A DNA stretch of 40,240 nucleotides from Pirellulales bacterium (lineage in GTDB: Bacteria; Planctomycetota; Planctomycetia; Pirellulales; JAICIG01), in the NCBI GenBank assembly GCA_025927475.1, contig JAICLL010000043.1, positions 1 through 40,240 of the forward strand. The letters are read 5' to 3'. Below are positions 17,995 to 26,632 of this stretch, piece by piece (position 1 is the stretch's first letter; each line of letters starts with the position of its first letter). Under the pieces are notes generated by a model. That model saw only the letters and a program-made list of their open reading frames with translations, made no database searches and had not been told where the DNA came from. Position numbers and translations under genes: made by a program.

Positions 17995-19119
17995 TCAACA
18001 GCTCAGGCTGAGCATCGCTGTGATTTCGTCGCTTACGTCGGCGTCGGTCTCGATTGCCCGGCGCGCGAGCAATGCCTCGCGCGCCGGCTGCTGGCCATAT
18101 TGGCCCAACGCCCATGCGCAGGCCGCGCGAACCAGCGGCTCTGAGTCGTTCAGGCCGCGCACCAAGGCCGGCAGCGCGGCGGCGTGGCGCTGATTGCCCA
18201 GCACCACAGCGGCGTTGCGCAGCAGTCCGCGGCGCTTGGCCCGCCACAACGGCGTGTGCCGAAAGCGAGCGCGGAATCCGGCATCATCAAGTTCAAACAA
18301 CGGCGCCAATTCGAGCGGGTTGCTGCCGGCGGCCGGTTCAAACGACGACTCGCCGGTTGCCGGCGCTTTGCGATTCCACGGGCATACATCCTGGCAAACG
18401 TCGCAACCAAATACCCAATCGCCGAGGCCGCCGCGCAGCTCCGGCGGAATTGCCGCGCGCAGCTCGATGGTTAAATAGCTGATGCACCGGCGGCTGTCGA
18501 GCACGTAAGGTGCCACGAAGGCATCGGTCGGGCAAGCATCGAGACACGCGCGGCACGTGCCACAATGATCGGCGGCATGCGGATCGTCGTAAGCCAGCTC
18601 GACGTCGGTCAGCAGCGCGGCCAGAAAAAACCAGCTTCCCAACCGCCGGTTGAGCAGCAGGGTGTTTTTGCCGATCCAGCCGAGTCCGGCGAGCTGGGCG
18701 ACCTCGCGTTCGAGCAACGGCGCAGTATCGACCACGCCGCGGGCCTTGCCCTGGGGCGCGAGCGCGTGAAAAAAACCAACCAGTTGCTTCAACCGCTCGT
18801 GGATGACGTCGTGGTAATCGTTGCCCCAGGCATAGCGCGAGATTCGTCCGCGACCGGCGCCGGCCTCGGGTGGTTGCCGCGTGCGGTAATTGGTCGCCAG
18901 CATCAACAGGCTGCGGGCGCCGTCGAGAACCTGGCGGGGATGCTCGTAGGCCTCAGCCCGGCCCGCCAGATAAGTCATTTCGCCGGCATAGCCCGCCGCC
19001 AGCCAGGCATGAAAGCGATCAAGCCCTGCGGGCGAGACCGCCGGGCACGCCCCCGCCAGATCGAAACCCAGCCGGCGCGCCTCCTCTTTCAGCGCGGCGG
19101 TCAATTCGACTGCATCCAT
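17995..19119 (-). CDS. queG: Epoxyqueuosine reductase
   Basis: A 374-residue cytoplasmic enzyme that reduces epoxyqueuosine in tRNA to queuosine using cobalamin and two 4Fe-4S clusters. Cluster ligands are visible as CGTCRACLDACP (Cys186, 189, 192, 196) and CDVCQDVCP (Cys239, 242, 246) with Cys212. VVDTAPLLERE carries the likely proton-donor Asp131. The C-terminal part is a HEAT-like repeat domain (about 290-374) of the normal type. The start is placed at 19119, with 11 bases after the stop of the amidinotransferase gene; an ATG at 19140 that would overlap that gene is the alternative. Confidence 0.92.
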   Translation of the reverse strand: MDAVELTAALKEEARRLGFDLAGACPAVSPAGLDRFHAWLAAGYAGEMTYLAGRAEAYEHPRQVLDGARSLLMLATNYRTRQPPEAGAGRGRISRYAWGNDYHDVIHERLKQLVGFFHALAPQGKARGVVDTAPLLEREVAQLAGLGWIGKNTLLLNRRLGSWFFLAALLTDVELAYDDPHAADHCGTCRACLDACPTDAFVAPYVLDSRRCISYLTIELRAAIPPELRGGLGDWVFGCDVCQDVCPWNRKAPATGESSFEPAAGSNPLELAPLFELDDAGFRARFRHTPLWRAKRRGLLRNAAVVLGNQRHAAALPALVRGLNDSEPLVRAACAWALGQYGQQPAREALLARRAIETDADVSDEITAMLSLSC

Positions 19120-19130
19120 CGTCTCGTTGT

Positions 19131-19970
19131 TCAATGGCATCTGTCGCAATCGCGCCAGCTTGCCGCTTCTTCGCCGTCGAGGCGCAAGGTGAGGCACTTG
19201 GCGCTGCCGCCGGCTTTCACGAACTCGTCGAGCGGCGTCTCGCGCGGCTCGAAACCGCCGGCTCGCAGTTGCGCGTGCAACTCGGGGCAGCCGGCGTTGG
19301 TCACCACCGTGCGGCCCACCACCACCGCATTGCACGCAAAACGCCGTGCTTCGTCGTCGCACACCGGGATCAATTCTTCGACCGACTCGCGCAGCGCACG
19401 CAGGCCATAATCGTCGAAGGCGGGCGGATAGTAGATCGCGCGACCCGGCGCTAGCGGACAAAAGCAAGTATCAAGGTGATAATAATACGGATCGACCAGT
19501 TCCAGCGGAATCACGCGGCAAGCGAGCCGCTCGCCGATCTGTTGATGTCCGCGTGCGTCGCTGCGAATGCGATAGCCGGCAAACAACGTGTCGCCGCAGA
19601 ACAGCGCGTCGCCCGCCCCCTCGAAATAAACGTCGCTGGGCACGCGCTCGACCTCAAAGCCCTGAGCCGTCAGCCAGGCTTCGTCGAACGGCTCTTCGCC
19701 CTGCCGCTGCGGATGACGGAAATGGGCGAGAATCGCCCGTCGCTGATGGATCAAGGCGGCGTTGGCCGTGAAGACCAGGTCGGGCAGGCCCTTGACCGGT
19801 TCGAGTGTCGAAATGTGCGCACCCGAGGCTTCGAGCAGCGTGCGCAGCGCGCTCCATTGCCGCACGGCCAAGGCATGATCGCTTTGCCGCTGGCGATTCA
19901 TCCAGGGGTTGATCTCGTACTCGATCCCGTAATAGTCGGGCGGGCACATCAAAATATGCGGCTCGGTCAT
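19131..19970 (-). CDS. Amidinotransferase-fold hydrolase, candidate arginine dihydrolase
   Basis: A 279-residue protein of the guanidine-modifying (GME) superfamily. Visible active-site residues are Asn21 in EINPWM, Asn70 in FTANAAL, Glu117 in YFEGAGD, His165 in YYHLDTC, and the nucleophile Cys259 in GGSAKC. Relatives include DDAH, arginine deiminase and the N-terminal domain of cyanobacterial ArgZ/AgrE, which converts arginine to ornithine, CO2 and ammonia. I favour the ArgZ-type activity because the gene overlaps (4 bases) a LOR/SDH-type ornithine cyclodeaminase gene, the other half of AgrE. DDAH activity is the alternative and cannot be excluded from sequence. Confidence 0.85.
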   Translation of the reverse strand: MTEPHILMCPPDYYGIEYEINPWMNRQRQSDHALAVRQWSALRTLLEASGAHISTLEPVKGLPDLVFTANAALIHQRRAILAHFRHPQRQGEEPFDEAWLTAQGFEVERVPSDVYFEGAGDALFCGDTLFAGYRIRSDARGHQQIGERLACRVIPLELVDPYYYHLDTCFCPLAPGRAIYYPPAFDDYGLRALRESVEELIPVCDDEARRFACNAVVVGRTVVTNAGCPELHAQLRAGGFEPRETPLDEFVKAGGSAKCLTLRLDGEEAASWRDCDRCH

Positions 19971-21217
19971 ACGCTCGCCGTGTGCTCCAGTTCCAAGACC
20001 AACGACCGCAAAAACGGCTCGACATCGGTCACCAGCCCCACCGTTTGAAACGAGCCTCGGTCGTTCAGCTTAATCACGGTCGACGGATTGATATCGACGC
20101 ACACCACCTTCACCCAGGCGGGCAGCAGGTTGCCCACGGCGATCGAGTGCAGCGTCGTGGCGATCATCAGGCAAAACGTGACGCCATGCAACTGCCGCCG
20201 CATCTCGCGCTGGGCCACCAGCACGTCGGTGATGACTTCGGGCAGGGGACCGTCGTCGCGGATGCTGCCGGCCAGCACAAAATCGACGTTGTTCCGCACG
20301 CATTCGTACATCACGCCCGAAGTGAGCGCGCCGGTCTCGACCGCCCGGCGGATGCCGCCCAGGCGGCGGATGCGGTTGATCGCCCGCAGGTGATGCTCGT
20401 GGCCTTCTTCGGTGGGAATGCCGCGTTCCATGTGAATGCCCAGGCTGGTGCCGAAGAGCGCTTGCTCGATGTCGTGCGTGGCCAGGGCGTTGCCGGCAAA
20501 CAACACCTGAATATAGCCCCCGCGAATTAAGTGGCAGAGATGCTCGGTGCTGCCGGTGTGTACGATGGCCGGGCCGCCGACCAACAACACCCGGCCTTGC
20601 GAACCTCGCGTGCGTTGCAGTTCACGGGCGATTTCGCGCACGGCCAGCCCCTTGGGTTTTTCGGTCGAGACGGCGCTGCCCATAAACTCAAACATCTGCC
20701 GTTCGGTGGCCCGCTGCTCGGGAAACACGCGCACGCCGGTGTGCCCCACCACCAGTTGATCGCCGGTGCGCACTTCGCACATCGGCACGCACCGTGCCCG
20801 CCGCTCCGCCGGCTCGACTAGCACGCCGCAGTCCATCTCTTGATCGTCCACGGCGAGCCACTGCCCATCGAGCCGGATTTCGGAGCGCTGGTTCGTCGTA
20901 CTATAAAATCCTTCGGGGAAGGCGCCGTCCATGTCGGCGGCGACCAACCGGCAGTCGTGCGTGGCGGTAGGCACGGCACCGTGGTCGGCGATCTGCTCGA
21001 GAATGTCGCGCAATTGCTCTTCGCTGGCGGCGGAGACTTCGATCAGGGCATGGCTGGGATCGCTGCGGGCCTGCCCGATGGCGATGTTTTGGATGCGAAA
21101 CGCTCCGCCGCGGCTGGTGATCACATCGAGCACCTTGGGCAGAATGAGGCTGTCGATGATATGCCCGCGGATTTCGACCGTCTGCACGTGATCTTTGCTA
21201 TCGCGGTTAGCTGCCAT
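19967..21217 (-). CDS. LOR/SDH-domain protein, predicted ornithine cyclodeaminase (TIGR00300-like)
   Basis: A 416-residue protein of the family once called LOR/SDH bifunctional-like. Conserved pieces are the N-terminal HIIDSLILPKVLDVI, the middle VLLVGGPAIVHTGS with a nucleotide-binding Gly-rich turn, and the C-terminal VCVDINPSTVIKLNDRGS. In cyanobacterial AgrE/ArgZ and archaeal relatives this domain converts ornithine to proline and ammonia with NAD. Here it is a separate gene, first in the unit, and ends in a 4-base overlap with the dihydrolase candidate. AGGAAGGA stands just upstream of the ATG. A structured inverted repeat precedes it. Confidence 0.85.
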   Translation of the reverse strand: MAANRDSKDHVQTVEIRGHIIDSLILPKVLDVITSRGGAFRIQNIAIGQARSDPSHALIEVSAASEEQLRDILEQIADHGAVPTATHDCRLVAADMDGAFPEGFYSTTNQRSEIRLDGQWLAVDDQEMDCGVLVEPAERRARCVPMCEVRTGDQLVVGHTGVRVFPEQRATERQMFEFMGSAVSTEKPKGLAVREIARELQRTRGSQGRVLLVGGPAIVHTGSTEHLCHLIRGGYIQVLFAGNALATHDIEQALFGTSLGIHMERGIPTEEGHEHHLRAINRIRRLGGIRRAVETGALTSGVMYECVRNNVDFVLAGSIRDDGPLPEVITDVLVAQREMRRQLHGVTFCLMIATTLHSIAVGNLLPAWVKVVCVDINPSTVIKLNDRGSFQTVGLVTDVEPFLRSLVLELEHTASV

Positions 21218-21240
21218 GCGTTTCCTTCCTGCGCCGTCCG

Positions 21241-21313
21241 GGGTGATTCGTCTATCGCTATTCTATGCCGGCGCGGGGAGGTCGGCCAAGTTCGACCTAA
21301 CGACGAATCACCC
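21241..21313 (-). promoter_or_regulatory. Structured leader or operator upstream of the ornithine cyclodeaminase gene
   Basis: On the minus strand, GGGTGATTCGTC (21313-21302) is matched perfectly by GACGAATCACCC (21252-21241). Inside is a second stem, AGGTCG/CGACCT (21279-21284, 21293-21298). Between the arms is TAGAAT, with TTGGCC 18 bases upstream, a possible promoter. The element starts 24 bases from the start codon. It could be an RNA leader, or paired operator half-sites around the promoter. Confidence 0.45.
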
Positions 21314-21432
21314 AAATCATCTGGCCATCGCGTCGTCGATGTGATCGAACGGTTGACTCGCAAACAAATGCAGCCGAGAATTTGCGTATGAGCGTTGAAG
21401 TGATGAACGGCGATTCGTGAATTCTGAGATCG

Positions 21433-21609
21433 ATGAACTTTGAATCTGACGACGTACATTCTCATTGCCAGGAGCCGCGCGGTGAGTTGACCGCCGACTC
21501 TCAGTCGCGAATTGAACGGATGGGTTCAACGATCGATTGGGACGAAGCCCGAAGGACTTTGTTTCCACCGCAGGCATGGTTTGAGGGCGACGAGCCGAAG
21601 CCTTTCTGA
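21433..21609 (+). CDS. Possible small protein, 58 residues
   Basis: An ATG-to-TGA frame in a 470-base gap between the arginine unit and the restriction-modification cassette. The C-terminal half, with IDWDEARRTLFPPQAWF, has protein-like composition (Trp, Phe, acidic residues), unlike a shadow frame. No strong ribosome site was found, and it may be a relic of a longer gene. Apart from this frame and the flanking control sites I see nothing in 21314-21684. Confidence 0.35.
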   Translation: MNFESDDVHSHCQEPRGELTADSQSRIERMGSTIDWDEARRTLFPPQAWFEGDEPKPF

Positions 21610-21684
21610 ATCAAGCGAGCGTTGGCGATGTGCTGCCTACCTAGCGTTCCGCGGGTGCGACGGACGATATGCGCATAGAGAGTA

Positions 21685-21715
21685 TTGCATAAAACGGAAC
21701 TGTGACATATAGTCA
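21685..21715 (+). promoter_or_regulatory. Methyltransferase promoter with C-box-like operator
   Basis: TTGCAT (21685-21690), a 17-base spacer and TATAGT (21708-21713). The near-palindrome TGACATATAGTCA (21703-21715) covers the -10 box. Its first 12 bases differ by one from the operator-like core found upstream of the controller gene. Binding there would repress methyltransferase transcription. Confidence 0.65.
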
Positions 21716-21762
21716 TCAAGGAAAGCCTATTGGGTGAACAGAGGCGCAAGGATGAATTGACC

Positions 21763-22614
21763 ATGGAAATGCAGCCACCGAAGGCGCGACGCGCGCGTGA
21801 TCGCCAAGCACGCCTGTTCGATGCGTCGATTGAACCAACGAACAACGGCAAACGCGTTGCTGGGGGCGAGGCGACCACCGATTTGGTATTCTCAGCCCAT
21901 ATTGGCAACAATGCCGAGGTTTTCGCTCAGATCCTTGCCCTGCATGTCCCACTCGGCGCCACGATTGCCGACGTGACCTACGGTCAGGGCGCATTCTGGC
22001 GCGACATAGATCCAGGCGACTACACGCTTTTTGCATCGGACATCGCGGCGAAGACTGAGGGCATCCCGTCCCACATGGCCGGTAAGATCCGGTCCGAGGT
22101 GGATTGCCGCGACCTGCCTTACGAGAGCTGTTCGCTCGATTGCGTGGTTCTCGACCCTCCTTATATGGAAGGGCTGTTCCGCAGGAGCGAAGACCATCTG
22201 GCCGGGTCAGGAACCCACGCAAGTTTTCGTAGAGCATACTCGCATGGCAAGGCGACGGATGAACTTGAAGCCGCGGACGCGCCGAAGTGGCATGATGCCG
22301 TGGTTGATCTCTATGCGCGTGCGGGGCGCGAAGCGTATCGCGTGTTGAAGCCGAACGGGATGTTCATCGTGAAGTGCCAGGACGAAGTGAGCGCCAACAA
22401 GCAGCGTCTGACGCACATCGAAATCATCACGGGATCCGAGTCACTCGGCTTTTACACCAAGGACTTGTTCGTGGTCGTGAGGAGCAACAGGGCGGGTATC
22501 AGTCGGCTCAAGAAACAAGAGCACGCCCGAAAGAACCATTCGTATTTCATCGTTTTTCAGAAGCGGAAGGTCAAGATTTCTTCTTCCGCCTCGTTTTCTT
22601 CTTTACGACCTTGA
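21763..22614 (+). CDS. Site-specific DNA methyltransferase of a type II restriction-modification system
   Basis: A 283-residue protein with SAM-binding motif I-like [10 protein letters not shown] (70-79) followed by the catalytic motif DPPY (131-134). This order resembles gamma-type or related amino-methyltransferases; whether it makes N6-methyladenine or N4-methylcytosine is not decidable. The segment after DPPY (about 135-170) is the likely specificity region. The ATG at 21763 has AAGGA 10 bases upstream; a TTG at 21730, also with an AAGGA, is an alternative start. The gene is convergent with the endonuclease gene and overlaps its 3' end by 44 bases. Base composition is visibly less GC-rich than the surroundings. 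Confidence 0.88.
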   Translation: MEMQPPKARRARDRQARLFDASIEPTNNGKRVAGGEATTDLVFSAHIGNNAEVFAQILALHVPLGATIADVTYGQGAFWRDIDPGDYTLFASDIAAKTEGIPSHMAGKIRSEVDCRDLPYESCSLDCVVLDPPYMEGLFRRSEDHLAGSGTHASFRRAYSHGKATDELEAADAPKWHDAVVDLYARAGREAYRVLKPNGMFIVKCQDEVSANKQRLTHIEIITGSESLGFYTKDLFVVVRSNRAGISRLKKQEHARKNHSYFIVFQKRKVKISSSASFSSLRP

Positions 22615-23392
22615 GGTTCTCTTCTTCAACGACCTCGGCGTGTTTCGCTGGCTTTTCCACGACTACCTCAACTTGTGGCTCGACAGCTTTGCCCTCTTGT
22701 CGCGCCTGCTCATTCGCCACGAGTTGATCGAGCAATTGGTAGACGTCGCTGACAAACGGCGGCTGAAGCGGCCATGTGATCGGGATCAGGCTGGCGATCA
22801 GTTGCTGGCGCTGGTAGCTTGAATATCGCGGATTCTTGGAGACCGGCAAATTGCGGTTCAGGGCAAATCCGAAATCCCACTTTTCCCGAAAGGCGAAAAC
22901 GCTCGCCGCGAGGATATCGAACTCTCCAAACAAAAGGCTTGTGGTCTCGAGTTTGCTGCCGTCGGGAAGCGTTACCAATCGCCGGTCACTTGCGTCGCAC
23001 TGGAACTGGCCGCGGTATTCTGCATGATCTCGAAGACGTTCCCACAGCGGGATGTAAGCCGCGTTGCCCTGGCCCCTTCCTTTCTGCTTGATGATCTTCC
23101 GGACCCATTCGCCGTTGTCCGTAAGCATTTCTACCGTGTTGGTTTGCAGCGACTTGACCTCAATCTTGAACTCGAAACCTTCGTAGGTGACGACTAGGTC
23201 GCCCTTGCGTTTTCGGTCGTGGTCGTCGTCTTTGCGGAACGCGGTGGCGCGCCCGTGCCCCATGAGCGTTTCTCGAAGCTTCGCTTCCGCGATATAGCCA
23301 AGAACCATTCCGCGCAGGCTTGGATTGTCCATTACGACGTGCGTGAGGAACTCCAACGAAACGTCGAAAATGTCGAGAACCGAACGTGGCAT
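22571..23392 (-). CDS. Predicted type II restriction endonuclease, PD-(D/E)XK fold
   Basis: A 273-residue protein. A nuclease core is suggested by GDLVV (Asp65) followed by FKIEVKS (Glu78-Val79-Lys80), the D...ExK pattern, with a helix carrying Glu36 upstream. I do not recognise the recognition-specificity family. The last ~55 residues are a charged, Lys-rich tail (KTRRKKKS) that lies largely in the 44-base overlap with the methyltransferase gene. It starts 13 bases after the controller gene, on the same strand, so both are likely one transcript. Functional assignment rests on the motif and on being sandwiched between a controller and a methyltransferase. Confidence 0.78.
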   Translation of the reverse strand: MPRSVLDIFDVSLEFLTHVVMDNPSLRGMVLGYIAEAKLRETLMGHGRATAFRKDDDHDRKRKGDLVVTYEGFEFKIEVKSLQTNTVEMLTDNGEWVRKIIKQKGRGQGNAAYIPLWERLRDHAEYRGQFQCDASDRRLVTLPDGSKLETTSLLFGEFDILAASVFAFREKWDFGFALNRNLPVSKNPRYSSYQRQQLIASLIPITWPLQPPFVSDVYQLLDQLVANEQARQEGKAVEPQVEVVVEKPAKHAEVVEEENLKVVKKKTRRKKKS

Positions 23393-23405
23393 GGAACCCG
23401 AGGCG

Positions 23406-23627
23406 TTAAAGTCCTTGCGTCAGTTCCGAAACGGTGACGCCAAGAGCTTTCGCGATCGTCTCGATGTTCAGCAACGAGACATTGCGTTTACCGCGTTCGA
23501 TGCCGCTGATATAAGTCCTATCCAAGCCGCATGAATCGGCGAACGCCTCTTGGGACAGCCCGAGATTCGTTCGCTTCTCCCGGAGTCGGGCGCCAAAGCG
23601 AACAAGAATACTGACATTCCGGGCCAT
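23406..23627 (-). CDS. Controller protein (XRE-family HTH) of the restriction-modification system
   Basis: A 73-residue protein, the normal size for C proteins. The helix-turn-helix is at about 24-46 ([20 protein letters not shown]), ending in ERGKRNVSL, a string typical of restriction-linked regulators. C proteins bind as dimers upstream of their own gene, first activating then repressing it together with the endonuclease gene. A C-box-like site lies about 36 bases upstream of the start codon, and a second one covers the methyltransferase -10 box. Confidence 0.9.
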   Translation of the reverse strand: MARNVSILVRFGARLREKRTNLGLSQEAFADSCGLDRTYISGIERGKRNVSLLNIETIAKALGVTVSELTQGL

Positions 23628-23662
23628 GAACGGAAGGTAAACGCGAGCAGACGATGAACCAA

Positions 23663-23678
23663 CGGACTATAAGTCACG
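23663..23678 (-). promoter_or_regulatory. C-box-like operator and -10 region of the controller-endonuclease operon
   Basis: Read on the minus strand this is TGACTTATAGTCCG, including the palindrome GACTTATAGTC (23675-23665). It closely matches the classical C-box half-site (GACT-n3-AGTC) and contains TATAGT as a possible -10 box. The core differs by one base in 12 from the methyltransferase site at 21703. A convincing -35 box is not visible, which suits an activator-dependent promoter. Confidence 0.65.
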
Positions 23679-23741
23679 TTCATCATGCCTCGTGAATCAT
23701 GTAGACCATCTTTTACCCTCCATCTTTTTGCCTGCCGCAGT

Positions 23742-26537
23742 CTACTTGACGACAAAGTTAATCATTCGCCCGGCGATGATGATCTTTTTGACGATGGTTT
23801 TGCCGGCGAGCTGAGCGGAGACTTTGTCATCGGTCAGGGCGGCGGCTTCGTGGTCGGCCTCATCGGCGCCCGCCGCCACGCACACGCGGCCGCGTACTTT
23901 GCCGTTGATCTGCACCGGCACTTCGATGGTGTCTTCCTGGATGAGCGTTTCGTCATAGCCGGGCCACGCTTCGTAAGCCAAAGTCTTTTCGTGCCCGAGC
24001 AATTGCCACAGCTCTTCGCACAAGTGCGGGGCAAAGGGCGAGAGCAGCAGCACCAAGGTCTCCATCGCCTGGCGGGGGCGCGGGTCGGCTTTGAAGAAGA
24101 AATTAGTGAACTCCATCATTTTGGCGATGGCTGTGTTGAAGCTCAGCCGCTCGATGTCTTGGGTTACCTCGCGGATGGTGCGGTGCAGCACGCGGCTTTG
24201 CTCGGCGGTCGGCTCGACCGATTGCACAGCGACGTTCAGTTCGACGGCTTCGCTGCGTTCGTTGACGATCATCCGCCACACGCGGTCCAGAAAGCCGCGC
24301 ACACCGTTCACGCCTTCCATGCTCCAGGGTTTGGTGGCTTCGAGCGGTCCCATGAACATCTCGAACAGCCGCAACGAATCGGCCCCGTACTCTTTAACCA
24401 CGTCGTCGGGGTTGATCACGTTGCCGCGGCTTTTCGACATCTTGTAGGCGCGGCCGGTGTCTTCGACCTCGCCCAGAATCATGCCCTGATTGACCAGCCG
24501 CTGAAACGGTTCGGGCGTGCTCACCAGGCCGCGGTCGTAGAGCACTTTGTGCCAAAACCGCGAATAGAGCAGGTGCAGCACCGCATGCTCCGCCCCGCCA
24601 ATATAAATATCGACCGGCATCCAGGCGCGCTCGACCTCGCGATCGACAAAGGCCCGATCGTTGCGCGGATCGAGGAACCGCAAATAGTACCAGCAACTTC
24701 CGGCCCACTGCGGCATGGTGTTCGTCTCACGCTTGTAGCGCCGGCCGTCGATGACCGGGTAAAGCCACTCGGCGGGCGCTTCTTCCAGCGGCGGCTCGGG
24801 GCGGCCGTGCGGCTTAAAGTGCGACATGTCGGGCAGATTGACCGGCAAGTCATCGGGCGAAATGGCCCGCAGCAAGCCGGTGGGTTTCCCCTCGCCGTCC
24901 AGCTCGTGCAAAATCGGAAACGGCTCGCCCCAGAAATGCTGCCGGCTGAAGAGCCAATCGCGCAGCTTGTAGTTGACCGCTTCGCGCCCCAGCCCCGCGC
25001 GGGTCAGGTCGGCGGTGATTCTCTGTTTGAATTCAGCGGTTGTCAGGCCGTCGTAGGCGCCCGAGTTGATCGCGCGGCCTTCTTCGGTAAACGCCGCCCG
25101 GCCGGCGAGCACTTCCTCACGTGAAACGTCGGGCGCACCGGCGGGCGGATCGACCACGGCCACGATCGGCAGGTTGTAGGCCACGGCAAACTCATGGTCG
25201 CGCGTGTCGTGGGCCGGCACCGCCATGATCGCGCCGGTCCCATAACCCATCAGCACATAATCGGCCACCCAGATCGGCACGAGCTGGCCGTTGACCGGAT
25301 TGATCGCGTGCGAGCCGGTGAACACGCCGGTCTTTTGTTTGGCCAGATCGGTGCGGTCGAGATCGCTTTTGCGGGCCGCTTGTTCGCAATAGGCCCGCAC
25401 CTCGGCCCGGCGATCGGGCGTAGTCAGCCCTTCGACCAGCGGATGCTCGGGAGCAATCACCATGTAGGTGGCGCCGAACAGCGTATCGGGCCGCGTGGTG
25501 TAGATGCGCAGCACGTCGTTGGCTGGTTTGCGCGGGTAACCCTCGCGGGCGCGGCCGCGCTTCCATACGTCGAACGTTTGCAATGCGGATTGGGAGAGGG
25601 GGAGACGCGGAGACGCGGAGATGGGGAGAGTCTCGCTGGGCCGCAGCGCGCCTTCATCTGTTTCTATCCCCGTGTTTCCGCCTCCCCCCCTCTCCGTGTC
25701 TTCGTGTCCCGCGTCCGCATCTGCCAGAAAAAAATCAACCTCCGCCCCCGTGCTGCGGCCAATCCAGTTGCGTTGCAGGGCCTTGATGCTCTCCGACCAG
25801 TCGAGCGAGGCCAGGTCGCTCTCCAGCCGATCGGCGTAGGCGGTGATGCGCAGCATCCACTGCCGCAGCGGAATGCGCACCACCGGATGCCCGCCGCGCT
25901 CGCTCAGCCCATCTTTTACTTCTTCGTTGGCCAGCACGGTGCCCAGCGCCGGGCACCAGTTGACCGGGGCTTCGAGTTGATAGGCCAGCCGGTGCTCGTC
26001 TTGAAAGCGACGGACGGCATCCGGGCCGGCGGCTTGCACTTCGTTGGGTATCGGCAGCTCGGCGATCGGGCGTCCCCGTCCCGCCGCTTCGTCGTACCAA
26101 GTGTCGAAGATCAGCAAAAAAATCCACTGCGTCCAGCGCAGATATTCGACGTCGGTGGTGCTCAGCTCGCGGTCCCAGTCGTAGCTGAACCCGAGCATCT
26201 TTTCTTGCCGCCGAAAGGTGGCGATGTTTTTCTCGGTGGTCACACGCGGATGCGTGCCGGTGCGAATGGCGTGTTGTTCGGCGGGCAGGCCGAAGGCGTC
26301 CCAGCCCATGGGGTGTAGCACACATTTGCCCCGCATACGCTGATAGCGGCAGATGATGTCGGTGGCGGTTTGGCCTTCGGGGTGCCCGACGTGCAGCCCA
26401 TCGCCACTGGGATAGGGGAACATGTCCAGCACGTAGAGTTTTTCAGCAGTCGGCAGCCGCGGCGTTTGAAACGTCTTGTGCTGTTGCCAATATTGCTGCC
26501 ACTTGGGTTCGAGCGTGGCGGGGTTGTAGCGAGGCAT
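23742..26537 (-). CDS. leuS: Leucyl-tRNA synthetase
   Basis: A 931-residue cytoplasmic enzyme that charges tRNA(Leu). The class I HIGH motif appears as GLHVGHPEG (48-54 region) and the KMSKS loop at 699-703 (KMSKSRGN). The editing domain [13 protein letters not shown] follows at about 347-359. Between the end of the first barrel segment ([14 protein letters not shown]) and the editing domain there is an extra stretch of roughly 65-70 residues. Its first ~45 residues are the translation of an interspersed low-complexity repeat (25592-25715). The reading frame is intact and all catalytic motifs are present, so the protein is presumably functional. The start at 26537 fits the family. Confidence 0.95.
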   Translation of the reverse strand: MPRYNPATLEPKWQQYWQQHKTFQTPRLPTAEKLYVLDMFPYPSGDGLHVGHPEGQTATDIICRYQRMRGKCVLHPMGWDAFGLPAEQHAIRTGTHPRVTTEKNIATFRRQEKMLGFSYDWDRELSTTDVEYLRWTQWIFLLIFDTWYDEAAGRGRPIAELPIPNEVQAAGPDAVRRFQDEHRLAYQLEAPVNWCPALGTVLANEEVKDGLSERGGHPVVRIPLRQWMLRITAYADRLESDLASLDWSESIKALQRNWIGRSTGAEVDFFLADADAGHEDTERGGGGNTGIETDEGALRPSETLPISASPRLPLSQSALQTFDVWKRGRAREGYPRKPANDVLRIYTTRPDTLFGATYMVIAPEHPLVEGLTTPDRRAEVRAYCEQAARKSDLDRTDLAKQKTGVFTGSHAINPVNGQLVPIWVADYVLMGYGTGAIMAVPAHDTRDHEFAVAYNLPIVAVVDPPAGAPDVSREEVLAGRAAFTEEGRAINSGAYDGLTTAEFKQRITADLTRAGLGREAVNYKLRDWLFSRQHFWGEPFPILHELDGEGKPTGLLRAISPDDLPVNLPDMSHFKPHGRPEPPLEEAPAEWLYPVIDGRRYKRETNTMPQWAGSCWYYLRFLDPRNDRAFVDREVERAWMPVDIYIGGAEHAVLHLLYSRFWHKVLYDRGLVSTPEPFQRLVNQGMILGEVEDTGRAYKMSKSRGNVINPDDVVKEYGADSLRLFEMFMGPLEATKPWSMEGVNGVRGFLDRVWRMIVNERSEAVELNVAVQSVEPTAEQSRVLHRTIREVTQDIERLSFNTAIAKMMEFTNFFFKADPRPRQAMETLVLLLSPFAPHLCEELWQLLGHEKTLAYEAWPGYDETLIQEDTIEVPVQINGKVRGRVCVAAGADEADHEAAALTDDKVSAQLAGKTIVKKIIIAGRMINFVVK
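25592..25715. repeat. Low-complexity inverted repeat inserted in frame within leuS
   Basis: On the plus strand gagacgcg-type units are repeated (25602-25629), and an imperfect inverse copy follows (about 25677-25712, ctctccgtgtcttcgtgtcc). The element corresponds to leuS residues of about 275-316, in the linker before the editing domain. Confidence 0.65.
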
Positions 26538-26582
26538 GTCGGTGAGTTCCGCAAAGAAATGCGGGAATCCAGTTTGGTGGTC

Positions 26583-26632
26583 TGTGGCTGGTGGCTGGTG
26601 GCTGGTGGCAGAGCCTTGGCGATGCCCCGGCG
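26583..26632. repeat. Tandem tggctgg units plus half of the ggctggggcagag-type repeat
   Basis: Several tggctgg-related units are followed by ggcagagccttggcgatgcc, a variant of the left half of the hairpin at 11919-11995. It lies about 45 bases upstream of leuS. Confidence 0.55.

Noticed and set aside
23701-23745. gtagac/gtctac inverted repeat as the leuS terminator
   Set aside because: A 6-base stem with a loop of over 30 bases is too weak, and the arm overlaps the leuS stop codon.
23685-25124. 479-codon plus-strand open frame opposite leuS
   Set aside because: It is the antisense shadow of leuS: His/Gln/Val-rich composition, no family motif and no ribosome site.
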